Source: an uncultured beta proteobacterium (GTDB lineage: Bacteria > Pseudomonadota > Gammaproteobacteria > Burkholderiales > Burkholderiaceae_B). From it: 63,289 bases of DNA. Numbering within the stretch: position 1 is the first letter of the stretch; every line of letters begins with the position of its first letter. The notes beneath the pieces were generated by a model. That model did not search any database. It saw nothing but the letters and a program-made list of their open reading frames with translations, and was not told where the DNA came from. The DNA is taken from NCBI GenBank assembly GCA_903821335.1, contig CAIJKV010000255.1, forward strand, positions 1 to 63,289. The letters are read 5' to 3'. Of the stretch, positions 28,401-37,281 are shown piece by piece. The translations under genes were made by a program, and so were the position numbers.

Positions 28401-29433
28401 GGCGATGATCGGGGTGGGCTACAAGCTTCAGCGCGCCGCCAGTGATTTCTTGTCCAAGTTCGCGCGCAAGCAGACGGCCAAACCGCCCGCGACGGTGGGC
28501 AAGGCGCCGATACGCGAACAGATTGTGCATTTCGTCAATAAGAAAATGCCAGGTGGCTTGCCCAAGCAAACCGCGCGCAAGCTGCTCGATATCGAAGATG
28601 CCGACTACGTGCCGATCATTCGTGATCCCCAGACCTCGTCTGAAACGGAAGCCGTATTTTATTTTCCGGGCTGCGGCTCCGAGCGCCTGTTTTCTCAGGT
28701 GGGCCTCGCGACCCAGGCCATGCTCTGGCATGCGGGGGTGCAGACGGTGTTGCCCCCCGGTTATTTGTGCTGCGGCTACCCTCAACGGGGTAACGGCATG
28801 AACGACAAGGCCGAGCAGATCATTACCGATAACCGCGTGCTGTTCCATCGCGTGGCCAACACGCTGAACTATCTTGACATCAAGACCGTGGTGGTCAGTT
28901 GCGGCACCTGCTATGACCAACTGGCGGGCTACGAATTTGAGAAGATTTTCCCTGGATGCCGATTGATCGACATTCACGAATATCTGCTCGAAAAAGGGAT
29001 CAAGCTCGAAGGCGCGCAAGGCGTGCGCTACATGTATCACGATCCTTGTCATAGCCCGATGAAACTCCAGGATCCCATGAAAACCGTGCGTGCCCTCGTG
29101 GGTGAGGACGCGATCAAGACGGACAGATGTTGCGGTGAGTCGGGCACGCTGGCGGTCTCGCGGCCGGATATCTCGACTCAGATTCGTTTCCGCAAGGAAG
29201 AGGAGCTTGAGAAGAATACCGCCACATTGCGCGAGGATGGGTATGCGGGTGACATCAAGATGCTCACTTCCTGCCCGTCGTGCTTGCAGGGGCTGTCGCG
29301 ATTCGAGGCTGACACGGGTGCCAAGGCGGATTACATCGTGGTCGAAATGGCGCGACACATTCTTGGTGAAAACTGGCTGGAAGAGTACGTTGCAAAAGCC
29401 AATAGCGGCGGGATTGAACGCGTCCTGGTTTAG
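25495..29433 (+). CDS. Giant FAD/FMN- and Fe-S oxidoreductase (DUF3683-type, GlcD-GlcF-like fusion)
   Basis: The 1312-residue protein has in order: an N-terminal DUF3683-like domain (about 1-170, starting [19 protein letters not shown]), an FAD-binding type 4 domain (about 180-370, [15 protein letters not shown] and [14 protein letters not shown]), an FAD-linked oxidase C-terminal domain (ending [15 protein letters not shown] and [15 protein letters not shown]), two 4Fe-4S motifs ([11 protein letters not shown] near 848 and [12 protein letters not shown] near 910), and two CCG domains ([12 protein letters not shown] near 1092 and [10 protein letters not shown] near 1212). This is a GlcD/GlcF or LldE-like architecture in one chain, so a 2-hydroxyacid dehydrogenase feeding electrons to quinone is likely. 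The substrate is unknown. It is a single gene, convergent with the GT4 gene. Confidence 0.9.
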   Translation: MNAPFASHLLSATPSSDHQARLREIPYNYTSFSDREVVRRLLGDDAWGLLADLRGERRTGRSARMLYEVLGDIWVVRRNPYLQDDLLDNPRRRKQLIEALQHRLGEIDKRRAGDDSGRDEKVASLLKRAHVAVMAFEHEFEQTARLRRRVNKVLGKLTARDNIKFDGLSRVSHVTDATDWRVEYPFVVLTPDTEDEIAALVRGCIELELTIVPRGGGTGYTGGAIPLTWKSAVINTEKLDRLGPVETGLLPGVNSAVATVRAGAGVVTKRVSEAAEQAGFVFAVDPTSAEASCVGGNVAMNAGGKKAVLWGTALDNLAWWRMVDPDGNWLDVTRLDHNMGKIHDAPLVRFELQWFDGAYPAGQRPLRSKILEIEGARFRKAGLGKDVTDKFLSGLPGVQKEGCDGLITAARWVLHRMPNHTRTVCLEFFGQARDSIPSIVEIKNYLDGAGRARGALLAGLEHLDERYLRAVGYSTKSKRGVLPKMVLFGDIVGDDEAAVAAATSEVVRLANTRHGEGFIAVSAEARKKFWLDRSRTAAIARHTNAFKINEDVVIPLGRMGEYTDHIERINIELSTRNKLKLLDALQVMLEGPLPIAKLDRATEVGVSIEEALNDKRRLAIEVVELTRVRWQWVLDNLDMPLAQALPELQASGLAALVPALTERLQRQPEARLFDVVQDRTLRISWKTEVKAELVGLFGGTDFAPVLTELQAIHDRVLKSRVFVALHMHAGDGNVHTNIPVNSDDYEMLQEANQAVARIMQIARDLDGVISGEHGIGLTKYEFLTEAELAPFQQYKREIDPHDHFNAGKLMPGADLRHAWTPSFGLMGHESLIMQQSEIGAISNSIKDCLRCGKCKPVCATHVPRANLLYSPRNKILATSLLIEAFLYEEQTRRGISLKHWEEFEDVADHCTVCHKCYNPCPVDIDFGDVSMNMRALLRRMGHKSFNPGTTAAMFFLNAKDPATINATRQAMIGVGYKLQRAASDFLSKFARKQTAKPPATVGKAPIREQIVHFVNKKMPGGLPKQTARKLLDIEDADYVPIIRDPQTSSETEAVFYFPGCGSERLFSQVGLATQAMLWHAGVQTVLPPGYLCCGYPQRGNGMNDKAEQIITDNRVLFHRVANTLNYLDIKTVVVSCGTCYDQLAGYEFEKIFPGCRLIDIHEYLLEKGIKLEGAQGVRYMYHDPCHSPMKLQDPMKTVRALVGEDAIKTDRCCGESGTLAVSRPDISTQIRFRKEEELEKNTATLREDGYAGDIKMLTSCPSCLQGLSRFEADTGAKADYIVVEMARHILGENWLEEYVAKANSGGIERVLV

Positions 29434-29447
29434 GTTCTAGTTTAGCG

Positions 29448-29477
29448 GCACAGCTTAGCGCCGCGACTGAGCTGTGC
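29448..29477. terminator. Hairpin between convergent oxidoreductase and GT4 genes
   Basis: A perfect 8-bp stem (gcacagct / agctgtgc) with a 14-base loop lies 14 bp after the plus-strand stop and 37 bp from the minus-strand stop. No U-run is present. The position suggests an mRNA 3'-end structure for both genes. Confidence 0.35.
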
Positions 29478-29514
29478 ATCATCCAGGGGCCGTGCCGTCA
29501 GGGCGACACGCGTA

Positions 29515-30762
29515 TTAAGAAACAGATTCGGTTCTGTCGATGTAAAAATCATCCAGCGGTTCGACCTTCGCGTGCCTGTGCGCCCAGCGCTTTTCGGCAA
29601 CACAAGTTGAATAAAGACCTTCATAACGTGTCGCGACCTGATCCCAGGAAAATGACTCGGCAAGCAGCAGGCCTTGCTGAACCAAGGTAGTCCGTAAATG
29701 CTGTGAAAACCCAAGTTCCTGCATGGCGTGGGCAAGCGCGACGGGGTCGCGCGGCTCAGCCAGCACCCAGGCGTTGCGTTCATGTGTCAGATATTGTGAA
29801 AAACCGCAATATTTAACGTTGCTGATCACGATGGGCAGGCCATGCGCCATGGCTTCAAGTGGTGCCATGCCAAAAGAATCATTCAGTGTCGGATGCACGC
29901 AGATGTCCGCGGCCTGGAAGTAACCCGACACCTCGGGCGTGGGTTCAATCAGTTTGACCCGGGCACGCAGATCGGCATAATGCGCATCGATTTCCTGCCG
30001 TGTGGCGGCATCCGCCCCCACAACGACCAGATGACACGAAGCAGGAAGCAGGCGTAGTGCCTGCAGCGTTACGATCAGTCCCTTGCGCATGGGGTTGCGC
30101 GCGATCAGCACGTAGCCGATGTCGTTTTTTTTCCACCCAAGTTGGGCACGAACCCGTTGTCTGACTGCTTCATTGCGCGGCACAATCCGCACGCCTGGCG
30201 TCATGACGCCAATATTGAGTGCGGACCCATAGGCTTGGCGCAGCTGATCACGCGTGGTGGGCGATACCGCAACGATATGTCTGCCGGGCTGATGATGCAG
30301 GCGGGATCCCTCCAGATAGAGGTATGCCATCTTGCGCAGGCTCAAACAGGAAAAGGCCCGGCGCCACCAGGGCTTGGTGGTCATGTGGCGGTATTTATAC
30401 GGGGAAACGTGCATGGTTTGAATGTCCCCGCTTGGGCCATCCATATGAGAATGCACGACGTCGTAGCCTTCGCGTGTCAGTCGTTGTGCATGACGTGAAA
30501 AATTCCAGATGCGATACCAGTTCGGCCAGAACAGCCGGCGTTTGATCAGAATTTCGTTGACCGGGAGGTCGTGATCAAATTCGTGGGCGATCACGGTCAC
30601 TTCGTACTGCTTGGACATCGACTCGACCACGTTCACGCTGTAGGCCTCAGCTCCGCCAAATTTTTGGCCAAAGCGGTCGACCAGTATCGCCACGCGCAGT
30701 CTGCCTCGCACCCTTGTGTCTGGGGAGTTGGCGATTGGCTGTGCGGTGGCGGGATTTTTCAT
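29515..30762 (-). CDS. GT4-family glycosyltransferase
   Basis: A 415-residue GT-B enzyme: the N-terminal acceptor domain begins RVAILVDRFGQKFGGAEAYS, and the donor domain contains VLIARNPMRKGL (nucleotide lysine/arginine) and HPTLNDSFGMAPLEAMAHGLPIV, the E-x7-E motif of GT4. It has no membrane segment. The family makes LPS core, O-antigen or exopolysaccharide. The style of the N-terminal half resembles WaaG-type LPS core transferases, but no LPS gene is next to it. It is isolated on the minus strand with 279 bp upstream before pxpA. Confidence 0.85.
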   Translation of the reverse strand: MKNPATAQPIANSPDTRVRGRLRVAILVDRFGQKFGGAEAYSVNVVESMSKQYEVTVIAHEFDHDLPVNEILIKRRLFWPNWYRIWNFSRHAQRLTREGYDVVHSHMDGPSGDIQTMHVSPYKYRHMTTKPWWRRAFSCLSLRKMAYLYLEGSRLHHQPGRHIVAVSPTTRDQLRQAYGSALNIGVMTPGVRIVPRNEAVRQRVRAQLGWKKNDIGYVLIARNPMRKGLIVTLQALRLLPASCHLVVVGADAATRQEIDAHYADLRARVKLIEPTPEVSGYFQAADICVHPTLNDSFGMAPLEAMAHGLPIVISNVKYCGFSQYLTHERNAWVLAEPRDPVALAHAMQELGFSQHLRTTLVQQGLLLAESFSWDQVATRYEGLYSTCVAEKRWAHRHAKVEPLDDFYIDRTESVS

Positions 30763-31041
30763 TCTTCGAAATTTTTACTCAGTAAGTTTTTTCACTGATG
30801 CACTGATGCACTGAAGCCTCGGCTATTGACCGAATTCTGAGGGAGTTATGGCGTTTTGTTGCGATATCCGGTGTTGAACAGCCAGATAGTTGTTTCAACT
30901 GATTTCGGCCCAAGAGGCCCAGTTGTGGCGCGCGCGCGAGGAATTCAGCAGCATGTCAGCTACTGTTCAGCGCATATTCAGAAAACATGCTGCTGCGAGT
31001 CAGCCAGCTAGTTTTTTGTGCCCCGGCGAAGGGTCAGCGGC
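30763..31041. other. Intergenic region between GT4 gene and pxpA
   Basis: No gene is visible here. The stretch is less GC-rich than its neighbours. It contains a short direct repeat (ACTGATGC twice, near 30795-30812) and a perfect 11-bp inverted repeat, CAGCAGCATGT at 30946-30956 and ACATGCTGCTG at 30985-30995, followed by a T6 run at ~31012 on the plus strand. The promoter of the GT4 gene should be near 30770-30830. Confidence 0.7.
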
Positions 31042-31797
31042 TCAAACCCTGACATCGATCCCGTCGTCAAGCAACGCTTCCCGGATCGCCTTGGCAAATG
31101 CTGGGGCACCGGGCTGATCACCATGTATGCACAGCGTGTCAGCACGAACGTTGATGGTGCTGCCATCAACGGCGGTCAAGGTTCCGTGCCGGACCATTTG
31201 CAACACCTGCCGGATCGACACCTGCACATCTTCGATCATGGCGCCGGGTTGGTTGCGTGGGCTCAGCGTGCCGTCCGGTGAATAGGTCCTGTCACCAAAC
31301 ACCTCGCTTGCGACACGCAGCCCGATCGACTCGGCGACTGTCAGCATCAGGCTGCCAGCCAGTCCGTAGAAGACCAGGTCGCTGTCGACATCGAACGTGG
31401 CCTGGGCAAGCGCCCTGGCCAGACCTTCGTTGTTGACCGACATGTTGTAGAGTTGTCCGTGCGCTTTGACGTGACGCAACGCGGCGCCCTGGGACGCCGC
31501 CACGGCCGACAGTGCGCCGATTTGCACGACCATCATGTCGTAGGCTTCCTGGTCCGTGATCGCCATGTTGCGCCGACCAAAGCCCTGCAGATCGGGCAGC
31601 CCAGGGTGGGCACCGAGCGATACGCCATGCTTGAGTGCTGCGGCCACCGTCTTGCGCATGGTGGCAGGGTCGCCGCCATGAAATCCACAGGCAATGTTGG
31701 CCGAGGTCACAAAGGGCAGAATCGCCTCGTCGTTGCCCATTTTCCAGGCACCGTAGCTTTCGCCCATGTCGCAGTTCAGGTCGATACGCAGAGTCAT
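31042..31797 (-). CDS. pxpA: 5-oxoprolinase subunit A (LamB/YcsF family)
   Basis: PxpA works with PxpBC in ATP-dependent opening of 5-oxoproline (pyroglutamate) to glutamate. The start MTLRIDLNCDMGESYGAWKM at 31797 is the family signature, with GAGG-AACTT just before the ATG. The protein continues with SANIACGFHGGDPATM, VSLGAHPGLPDLQGFGRR and HVKAHGQLYN. It is 251 residues, the usual size. The long upstream open frame only overlaps pxpC and is not used. It is last in the VOC-pxpB-pxpC-pxpA group. Confidence 0.95.
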   Translation of the reverse strand: MTLRIDLNCDMGESYGAWKMGNDEAILPFVTSANIACGFHGGDPATMRKTVAAALKHGVSLGAHPGLPDLQGFGRRNMAITDQEAYDMMVVQIGALSAVAASQGAALRHVKAHGQLYNMSVNNEGLARALAQATFDVDSDLVFYGLAGSLMLTVAESIGLRVASEVFGDRTYSPDGTLSPRNQPGAMIEDVQVSIRQVLQMVRHGTLTAVDGSTINVRADTLCIHGDQPGAPAFAKAIREALLDDGIDVRV

Positions 31798-31804
31798 AAG
31801 TTCC

Positions 31805-32809
31805 TCAGGGATGTTGCAGGAGCGCACGGATGGGCGCGAGCGTCGAGGCGAGTGTCTTGAAGGCGCGTTCGCGCCGCGCATCAAGTGTTTGCGCGTTCTC
31901 AAGTTTGATGCATTCAAAACGGATGGTGTCGCCAGGCCCCATTTGTGCGAGCAGGGGCAGGTCGATGCTGGCCACGTAGGCCAACTTTGGATAACCACCA
32001 GTCGTCTGTCGATCAGCCATCAGCACAATGGGCTGACCACCAGCCGGTAGCTGTATGGTGCCAAACGTTGCGGCTTCGGAAATCATCTGCCGGGGCGCCG
32101 TCAGCGAGAGCTCAGGGCCTTGCAGCCGGTAGCCCATGCGCTCGGAGTCGGGGCTGAGGCGATACGGTTCGGTCAGCAGTGCCGCACAACTCTCGGGCGT
32201 GAAGTCCGGCCATTGCGCGCTTTTGATGATTCGGACCCGGTTGCGCGTGGACTCGGCCACCGGACTGGGAAGGTACACCCTGATGGCCCAGAGCGACTGT
32301 GCCAGGCCATCAAGCGCGTCGGCATTTGCTGCATGCGGGAGGTGTGTGTTCAGCGCAATATCGTCGTCGCGGCGTAGCGCGCGCCCGTGCAACCCGCCCA
32401 TGGTGCTTCGCAGGTACGTGCTGGTGCTGCCGAGCACCGGTTCAAGCAAAAAACCACCGTGTACCGCCAGGTAGCAGCGGGTGCCGCGGCGACGCGCGCC
32501 AAAGGCGAGTTCATCCCCTGCACGCAAGACCAGTGGCCTGTTTAGCGCGGCGGGGCTGGCGTTGATGGTCGGGCTGAGGTCGGCCCCGGTGATCGCCACG
32601 CAGCATGGCTGGTTCACGCACAGTGTCGGTCCGGTTACTGTGATTTCAAGCGTCGCGCAATCTGTGTCGTTGCCAACTAGCAGATTGGCCAGACGATGTG
32701 CACGTTGATCCATCGCGCCCGCGACTGGCACACCCAGGTGTTGGTAGCCCACGCGCCCCAGATCCTGAAAGGTCGAGAGCATGCCGGGTCTGATGACGGT
32801 GATGCTCAT
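31805..32809 (-). CDS. pxpC: 5-oxoprolinase subunit C (biotin-dependent-carboxyltransferase-like)
   Basis: The 334-residue protein begins MSITVIRPGMLSTFQDLGRV and contains GVPVAGAMDQRAHRLANLLV and TGGYPKLAYVASIDLPLLAQ, the KipA/PxpC (allophanate hydrolase subunit 2) signature. Together with PxpB it forms the ATP-phosphorylating module for 5-oxoproline cleavage. Its start overlaps the pxpB stop by four bases (ATGA), and pxpA follows 7 bp behind. Confidence 0.94.
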   Translation of the reverse strand: MSITVIRPGMLSTFQDLGRVGYQHLGVPVAGAMDQRAHRLANLLVGNDTDCATLEITVTGPTLCVNQPCCVAITGADLSPTINASPAALNRPLVLRAGDELAFGARRRGTRCYLAVHGGFLLEPVLGSTSTYLRSTMGGLHGRALRRDDDIALNTHLPHAANADALDGLAQSLWAIRVYLPSPVAESTRNRVRIIKSAQWPDFTPESCAALLTEPYRLSPDSERMGYRLQGPELSLTAPRQMISEAATFGTIQLPAGGQPIVLMADRQTTGGYPKLAYVASIDLPLLAQMGPGDTIRFECIKLENAQTLDARRERAFKTLASTLAPIRALLQHP

Positions 32810-33585
32810 GCGGACTTTCGCTTTGTGCGCGCAGATTGCATCTTGCGCGCGGGCATCGCGCTGTGGCGTTCAAAGTCCTGTTCGGAAATCGGAACGAATC
32901 GTACGCGATCACCTGGCATGAGCAGGGCCGGCGGGGACCGTTGCGCGTCAAACAGTTTGAGGGGCGTGGCGCCGATGATATGCCAGCCGCCGGGTAGTCT
33001 GTTCGGATATATCGCTGTTTGCCGGTTCGCGATCGCCACCGAACCCGGCGGTACCGCCGTGCGGGGGATGTCACGTCTGGGTATGTTCAGTGCCACATCA
33101 TGCACGCCGATGTAGGGATGGCCGGGTGCGAACCCCAGCATGAACACCATGCTGCCCGGGGCGGTGTGCAGCGCGATGACCTCGGCTGGTGAGAGCCCGG
33201 TGATGGCGGCGATTGCGGCCAGATCGGGGCCATGCTCGCCGCCGTAGCAAACAGGTATTTCGATTTCACGTGACGAGGTCGCTGCGACCGGCAGGCCGCG
33301 GTCGAGCAGCCGCCCGATCTCGGTGGACAAGCGCTCAAAGGCCGGTGCCGTGTCCGGGTCGGTCGCCAGGCAGGCATAGTGCACCGCGACTGCGGTGTAC
33401 GAAGGTACGACGTCGGTGACGCCGGGCAGGCGCGCCTGGCGCAACGCCGTCGCAGCCGACAGGCAGATCAAGCCGGTTTCGACACTGATCGCGTCGCCAA
33501 AGTCGATGCTCAGGCAGCGATCTCCCTGAGCACGAATACTCCAGGTCAGTGCTGTCTTGGCGGCAGGTGCTGAGGTCGCAGGCAC
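32806..33585 (-). CDS. pxpB: 5-oxoprolinase subunit B
   Basis: The KipI/PxpB domain is complete: LSIDFGDAISVE, VTDVVPSYTAVAVHY, EIPVCYGGEHGPDLAAIA, HTAPGSMVFMLGFAPGHPYI and PRTAVPPGSVAIANRQTAIY, then LPGGWHIIGATPLKLF. The start is a GTG at 33585; 259 residues include a ~15-residue leader and a basic C-terminal tail. It lies 6 bp after the VOC gene and overlaps pxpC. Confidence 0.94.
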   Translation of the reverse strand: MPATSAPAAKTALTWSIRAQGDRCLSIDFGDAISVETGLICLSAATALRQARLPGVTDVVPSYTAVAVHYACLATDPDTAPAFERLSTEIGRLLDRGLPVAATSSREIEIPVCYGGEHGPDLAAIAAITGLSPAEVIALHTAPGSMVFMLGFAPGHPYIGVHDVALNIPRRDIPRTAVPPGSVAIANRQTAIYPNRLPGGWHIIGATPLKLFDAQRSPPALLMPGDRVRFVPISEQDFERHSAMPARKMQSARTKRKSA

Positions 33586-33591
33586 GGTGAA

Positions 33592-34023
33592 TTACTTCGC
33601 AAACAGCGATTCCATGTTTTTGAAAGCCTTGAATTCGAGGGCGTTGCCAGACGGATCGAGAAAGAACATGGTGGCTTGTTCGCCAACCTCGCCCTTGAAC
33701 CGGACGTAGGGTTCGATGATGAACGTCGTGCCGGCTGCCTTGAGCTTTGCGGCCAGGTCTTCCCACTGCGGGATGGAAAGCACGGCGCCAAAGTGGCGCA
33801 CGGGAACCTGATGCGCGTCCACCGCGCTTGTCTGAGTGTGACCACATTCACCGGGTGCGAGATGCGCGACGATCTGATGGCCGTAAAAATCGAAATCGAC
33901 CCATTCCGACGCACTCCGTCCTTCGCCACAGCCTAGCAGGCCGACATAAAACTGACGCGCCTCTTCGATGTCCCGGACGGGAAATGCCAGGTGGAAAGGG
34001 GGCATGGTGGCTTGGACACTCAT
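33592..34023 (-). CDS. VOC-family (glyoxalase/dioxygenase fold) protein
   Basis: From ATG 34023 the 143-residue product has the vicinal-oxygen-chelate fold: [20 protein letters not shown], then [10 protein letters not shown], and a second half ending [15 protein letters not shown] with the metal glutamate. Histidine in FHLAF, histidine in YGHQIVAH and glutamate in NALEF are the probable metal ligands. It is 6 bp upstream of pxpB, so it is likely cotranscribed with the 5-oxoprolinase genes, but no role there is established. Confidence 0.85.
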   Translation of the reverse strand: MSVQATMPPFHLAFPVRDIEEARQFYVGLLGCGEGRSASEWVDFDFYGHQIVAHLAPGECGHTQTSAVDAHQVPVRHFGAVLSIPQWEDLAAKLKAAGTTFIIEPYVRFKGEVGEQATMFFLDPSGNALEFKAFKNMESLFAK

Positions 34024-34154
34024 TGAACGACTCCGGTGGTGAAGACCTGCTGAACGCAGTAATTTCGAGCGGCGGCAGACACGCAACCGCGTGCGGGAAT
34101 CGTGAGTTTATGCCTTTTTGCGCGAGGTGCCCAGCGCGCGCAGGTGGACCGATT

Positions 34155-35456
34155 TCAGGCGATGCACGCCACGCGTGGGGCATCGAACAGCAGGCTGAAG
34201 GTACTGCCTTGTCCGAGCTTGCTCTTGACGTCGAGTTGCGCATCATGGCGCATGGCGACATGTTTGGTGATGGCCAGGCCCAGGCCTGTGCCACCCAGTT
34301 CGCGGGAACGGCCACGATCCACGCGATAAAAACGCTCGCTCAGGCGCGGCACGTGTTCCGAGGCAATCCCGATCCCGGTGTCCGTCACGCTGTAGCGCGC
34401 GCGGCCATTGGGCTCGCGCTGCCAAGTCACCGTGATGCGTCCGCCATCTGGGGTGTAGCGCACTGCGTTGGTGAGCAAGTTCGAGAAGGCCGAGGATATT
34501 TCGGCTTCGTGGCCCAGCAGGTTGAGCTCGGAATCGATGTGCCAGGCAAACACATGTCGCCCACCTGACAAGGCTTCAATCTGCTGGCGCGCGGCGCCAA
34601 TCAGGGCCGCCATGTTGATGGCAACCCGCTCGGCGCTGGGCGACGTTTCGAGGTCAGACAACGTCAGCAGGTCGGTGACCAGTGCCTGCATGCGTTGTGC
34701 CTGCTCGTGCATCATGGTGAGGTAGGTTTGGCGTTGCGTGTCACTGATCGCGCCGGGTGGTGCGTCAAGCAATGTTTCCAGAAAGCCCGCCAGCACGGTG
34801 AGGGGGGTGCGCATTTCGTGAGATACATTCGCCACGAAGTCGCGTCGGGTAGTTTCGAGTTTCTCGATTTGTGTCAGGTCGCGCATCAGTAGCAACAGCA
34901 GGTCGCGCGAGTAGGGCACCAGCTGCATCATGATGCTTTGCGTCTGGCCAGACTGGGAAGTTTTCAGAATGACCGGTTCGGACCAGTCGGTCTGCCTGGC
35001 ATAGGAGACGAATTCCGGTGACCGCAACAGGTTGAGCAGGTTGCGGCCGATGTCCTGGTCGATCTGCAAATGGAGCTGCTTTTCGGCCGCGGCATTGAAC
35101 CAGCGAATCTGGAAGTCTTTGTTCAGCGTGACGGCGCCAAGGGGCAGCGCCTGGGCAGCGGACATGATGGCGGTGTTGTTTTCCTCCATGTCGTTGAGCG
35201 CATCGGATTGGCTACGCGTGTATCGATAGAGCGAGGCGACCACGTCCTCCCAGGGGCCGATGTCGGTGGGCGGGTCGGTTTGCGGGTTGAGCGACCACCT
35301 GGCCACGCGGGCGGACTGCCTGGACCGCCAGGTCATCCAGACCCCGCTGCCGATACTGAGCAGAATCCAACCGGTAGCTGTTTGGAATTTGTATTGAATT
35401 GCGGCGGCCAGCACGGACCAGAAGGTAAAAAATATCAGGGTGCGTCGCCAGTTCAT
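34155..35456 (-). CDS. phoR: Phosphate regulon sensor histidine kinase PhoR
   Basis: PhoR senses phosphate status through the Pst system and phosphorylates PhoB. The 433-residue form from ATG 35456 has two N-terminal membrane segments (LIFFTFWSVLAAAI and GWILLSIGSGVWMTW), a PAS domain, HisKA with His213 in VANVSHEMRTPLTV, and HATPase with NLLTNAVRYTPDGG, DTGIGI and GGTGLGLAI. A GTG at 35495 that overlaps the phoB stop by four bases is an alternative start and would give tight coupling. The phoB-phoR order on the minus strand is standard. Confidence 0.94.
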   Translation of the reverse strand: MNWRRTLIFFTFWSVLAAAIQYKFQTATGWILLSIGSGVWMTWRSRQSARVARWSLNPQTDPPTDIGPWEDVVASLYRYTRSQSDALNDMEENNTAIMSAAQALPLGAVTLNKDFQIRWFNAAAEKQLHLQIDQDIGRNLLNLLRSPEFVSYARQTDWSEPVILKTSQSGQTQSIMMQLVPYSRDLLLLLMRDLTQIEKLETTRRDFVANVSHEMRTPLTVLAGFLETLLDAPPGAISDTQRQTYLTMMHEQAQRMQALVTDLLTLSDLETSPSAERVAINMAALIGAARQQIEALSGGRHVFAWHIDSELNLLGHEAEISSAFSNLLTNAVRYTPDGGRITVTWQREPNGRARYSVTDTGIGIASEHVPRLSERFYRVDRGRSRELGGTGLGLAITKHVAMRHDAQLDVKSKLGQGSTFSLLFDAPRVACIA

Positions 35457-35491
35457 GACTGCTATTTTCGCATCAGATGAGGGGCGTGCGG

Positions 35492-36190
35492 TCACGTCGC
35501 TGGAATTTGCGCCGTAAAGCGGTACCCGCTGCCGCGAACAGTCTCGACATGCAAGTCGTGCCCTGTCGGGTCAAGCGCCTTGCGCAGGCGGCGAATATGG
35601 ACATCGACAGTGCGCTCTTCCACGAACACATGGTCACCCCAGACCTGGTCGAGCAGCTGACCTCGCGAGAACACGCGTTCCGGGTGTGTCATGAAAAAAT
35701 GCAGCAAGCGGAACTCGGTCGGACCAATCGCGAGCGGCTGGCCGTTGCCGGTGAGTCGATGTGAGACCGGGTCAAGCTTCAGACCGTCGACACTGATCAT
35801 GTCGTCAGTGAGCTGTGGCGCGCGACGGCGCAACACGGCCTTGATGCGGGCCATCAGTTCCTTTGGCGAGAAGGGCTTGGTGATGTAGTCGTCGGCGCCA
35901 GCTTCCAGCCCATCGACCTTGTCCTGCTCGGAGCCTTTCGCCGTCAGCATGATGACGGGCACCATCCGGGTACGCTCGTCGCTGCGCAGCTTGCGGGCAA
36001 GCGTCAGGCCCGAGGCACCGGGCAGCATCCAGTCCAGCAGGATCAGGTCAGGCAGTTCGGCGCTGATTAACGTCTCAGCTTGTGAAACATCGAAGGCGCG
36101 TAAAACCTTGTGTCCGGCAAAGGACAGGTTTACGGCAATCAACTCCTGGATGGCTGGCTCGTCTTCAACGACTAAAATGGTGCTGGACAT
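35492..36190 (-). CDS. phoB: Phosphate regulon response regulator PhoB
   Basis: The 232-residue OmpR-class regulator starts MSSTILVVEDEPAIQELI. It has the phosphoacceptor Asp53 in LILLDWMLPGASGL, TAKGSEQDKVDGLEAGADDY with the conserved lysine in YITKPFSPKEL, and a winged-helix DNA-binding domain ending VDVHIRRLRKALDPTGHD and TVRGSGYRFT. It activates the Pho regulon at low phosphate. A Pho-box-like sequence lies ~65 bp upstream, suggesting autoregulation. It is divergent from ubiE. Confidence 0.96.
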   Translation of the reverse strand: MSSTILVVEDEPAIQELIAVNLSFAGHKVLRAFDVSQAETLISAELPDLILLDWMLPGASGLTLARKLRSDERTRMVPVIMLTAKGSEQDKVDGLEAGADDYITKPFSPKELMARIKAVLRRRAPQLTDDMISVDGLKLDPVSHRLTGNGQPLAIGPTEFRLLHFFMTHPERVFSRGQLLDQVWGDHVFVEERTVDVHIRRLRKALDPTGHDLHVETVRGSGYRFTAQIPAT

Positions 36191-36252
36191 ATGCGTTCGA
36201 CTCTGTGGATAGCGCCCTGACCGGGTGAACATTGCCATAGTATGTCTCGAAT

Positions 36253-36270
36253 GTGTCACGTTTATGACAA
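36253..36270 (-). promoter_or_regulatory. Pho-box-like sequence upstream of phoB
   Basis: On the minus strand TTGTCAT-AAAC-GTGACAC has the 7-4-7 layout of a Pho box (CTGTCAT-N4-CTGTCAT); the first half matches 6 of 7, the second 4 of 7. It partly overlaps the 14-bp palindrome ATGACAATTGTCAT at 36264-36277. It lies in the phoB-ubiE divergent region. Confidence 0.35.
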
Positions 36271-36360
36271 TTGTCATTCGCGGGGTCACTGTGTGGTTCA
36301 ACGCCACACGCGACTAACTGCGATAATCGCAGGCAATCACTTATTTTCCGGGTACATCCG

Positions 36361-37101
36361 ATGTCTGACGATAAAACGCACTTTGGCTTCCAGACGGTTG
36401 CCGAATCTGAAAAAGCTCAAAAAGTCGCCGAGGTGTTTCATTCGGTGGCCGCGCGGTACGACGTCATGAATGATCTGATGTCGGCTGGGCTGCATCGCGT
36501 ATGGAAGGCGTTCACGATTGGCCGCGCCGCCGTGCGACCCGGGATGAAAGTGCTGGATATCGCGGGCGGCACGGGTGACTTGGCCAGGGCATTTGCCAGG
36601 CAGGCAGGCCCAGACGGCGAAGTCTGGCTGACCGACATCAATGATTCAATGCTGAGAGTCGGTCGCGACCGGCTCGTGGATGACGGTGTGATTTTGCCTT
36701 GCGCGGTTTGCGATGCAGAGCACCTGCCATTTCCTGACAATTATTTCGACCGCGTAAGCGTCGCGTTCGGCCTGCGCAACATGACCCACAAGGACCGTGC
36801 GCTGGCAGAAATGACGCGCGTGTTACGACCGGGCGGCAAGTTGTTGGTGCTTGAGTTTTCCCGCATCGCCAAGCCGTTGGCACCGGTCTACGATTGGTAT
36901 TCCTTCAAAGTGCTGCCCTGGCTCGGCAAGAAAGTGGCTGGTGATGCTGACAGTTATCGTTACCTCGCAGAGTCGATCCGGATGCATCCGGATCAGGAAA
37001 CACTCAAGTCCATGCTGAGCGACGCAGGCCTGTCCCGCGTGCAGTATTTCAATCTGTCGGCGGGTCTGACGGCTCTTCACGAAGGGGTCAAACTGGGCTG
37101 A
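36361..37101 (+). CDS. ubiE: Ubiquinone/menaquinone C-methyltransferase
   Basis: UbiE methylates the benzoquinone ring (C2 of DDMQ) with SAM in ubiquinone synthesis. From ATG 36361 ([19 protein letters not shown]) the 246-residue product shows [20 protein letters not shown], the SAM motif [20 protein letters not shown], and [20 protein letters not shown]. It begins the ubiE-Tim44-ubiJ-ubiB group and is divergent from phoB. Confidence 0.96.
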   Translation: MSDDKTHFGFQTVAESEKAQKVAEVFHSVAARYDVMNDLMSAGLHRVWKAFTIGRAAVRPGMKVLDIAGGTGDLARAFARQAGPDGEVWLTDINDSMLRVGRDRLVDDGVILPCAVCDAEHLPFPDNYFDRVSVAFGLRNMTHKDRALAEMTRVLRPGGKLLVLEFSRIAKPLAPVYDWYSFKVLPWLGKKVAGDADSYRYLAESIRMHPDQETLKSMLSDAGLSRVQYFNLSAGLTALHEGVKLG

Positions 37102-37281
37102 AACACAGGAGCGCTGATTGCGTATTGCGCACTTTCCTCGTTGCTCAGGGGAACTTGTCGTAGATATATGTGGTCTACCCCTTGCATTTTGTTCAGCTTT
37201 CAGTAAGATTCAGGTTCCAGTAAGATTTAATCGTACTGTTTGAACCGTTTTTCAAGCGAAGATTTCGCCCAGGAGCTCTCC

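Noticed and set aside
28024..29358. A 444-codon open frame on the minus strand antisense to the FAD/Fe-S oxidoreductase
   Set aside because: It is a mirror of strongly GC3-biased coding sequence on the plus strand. The plus-strand frame contains all the cysteine motifs and the minus-strand translation shows no recognisable domain.
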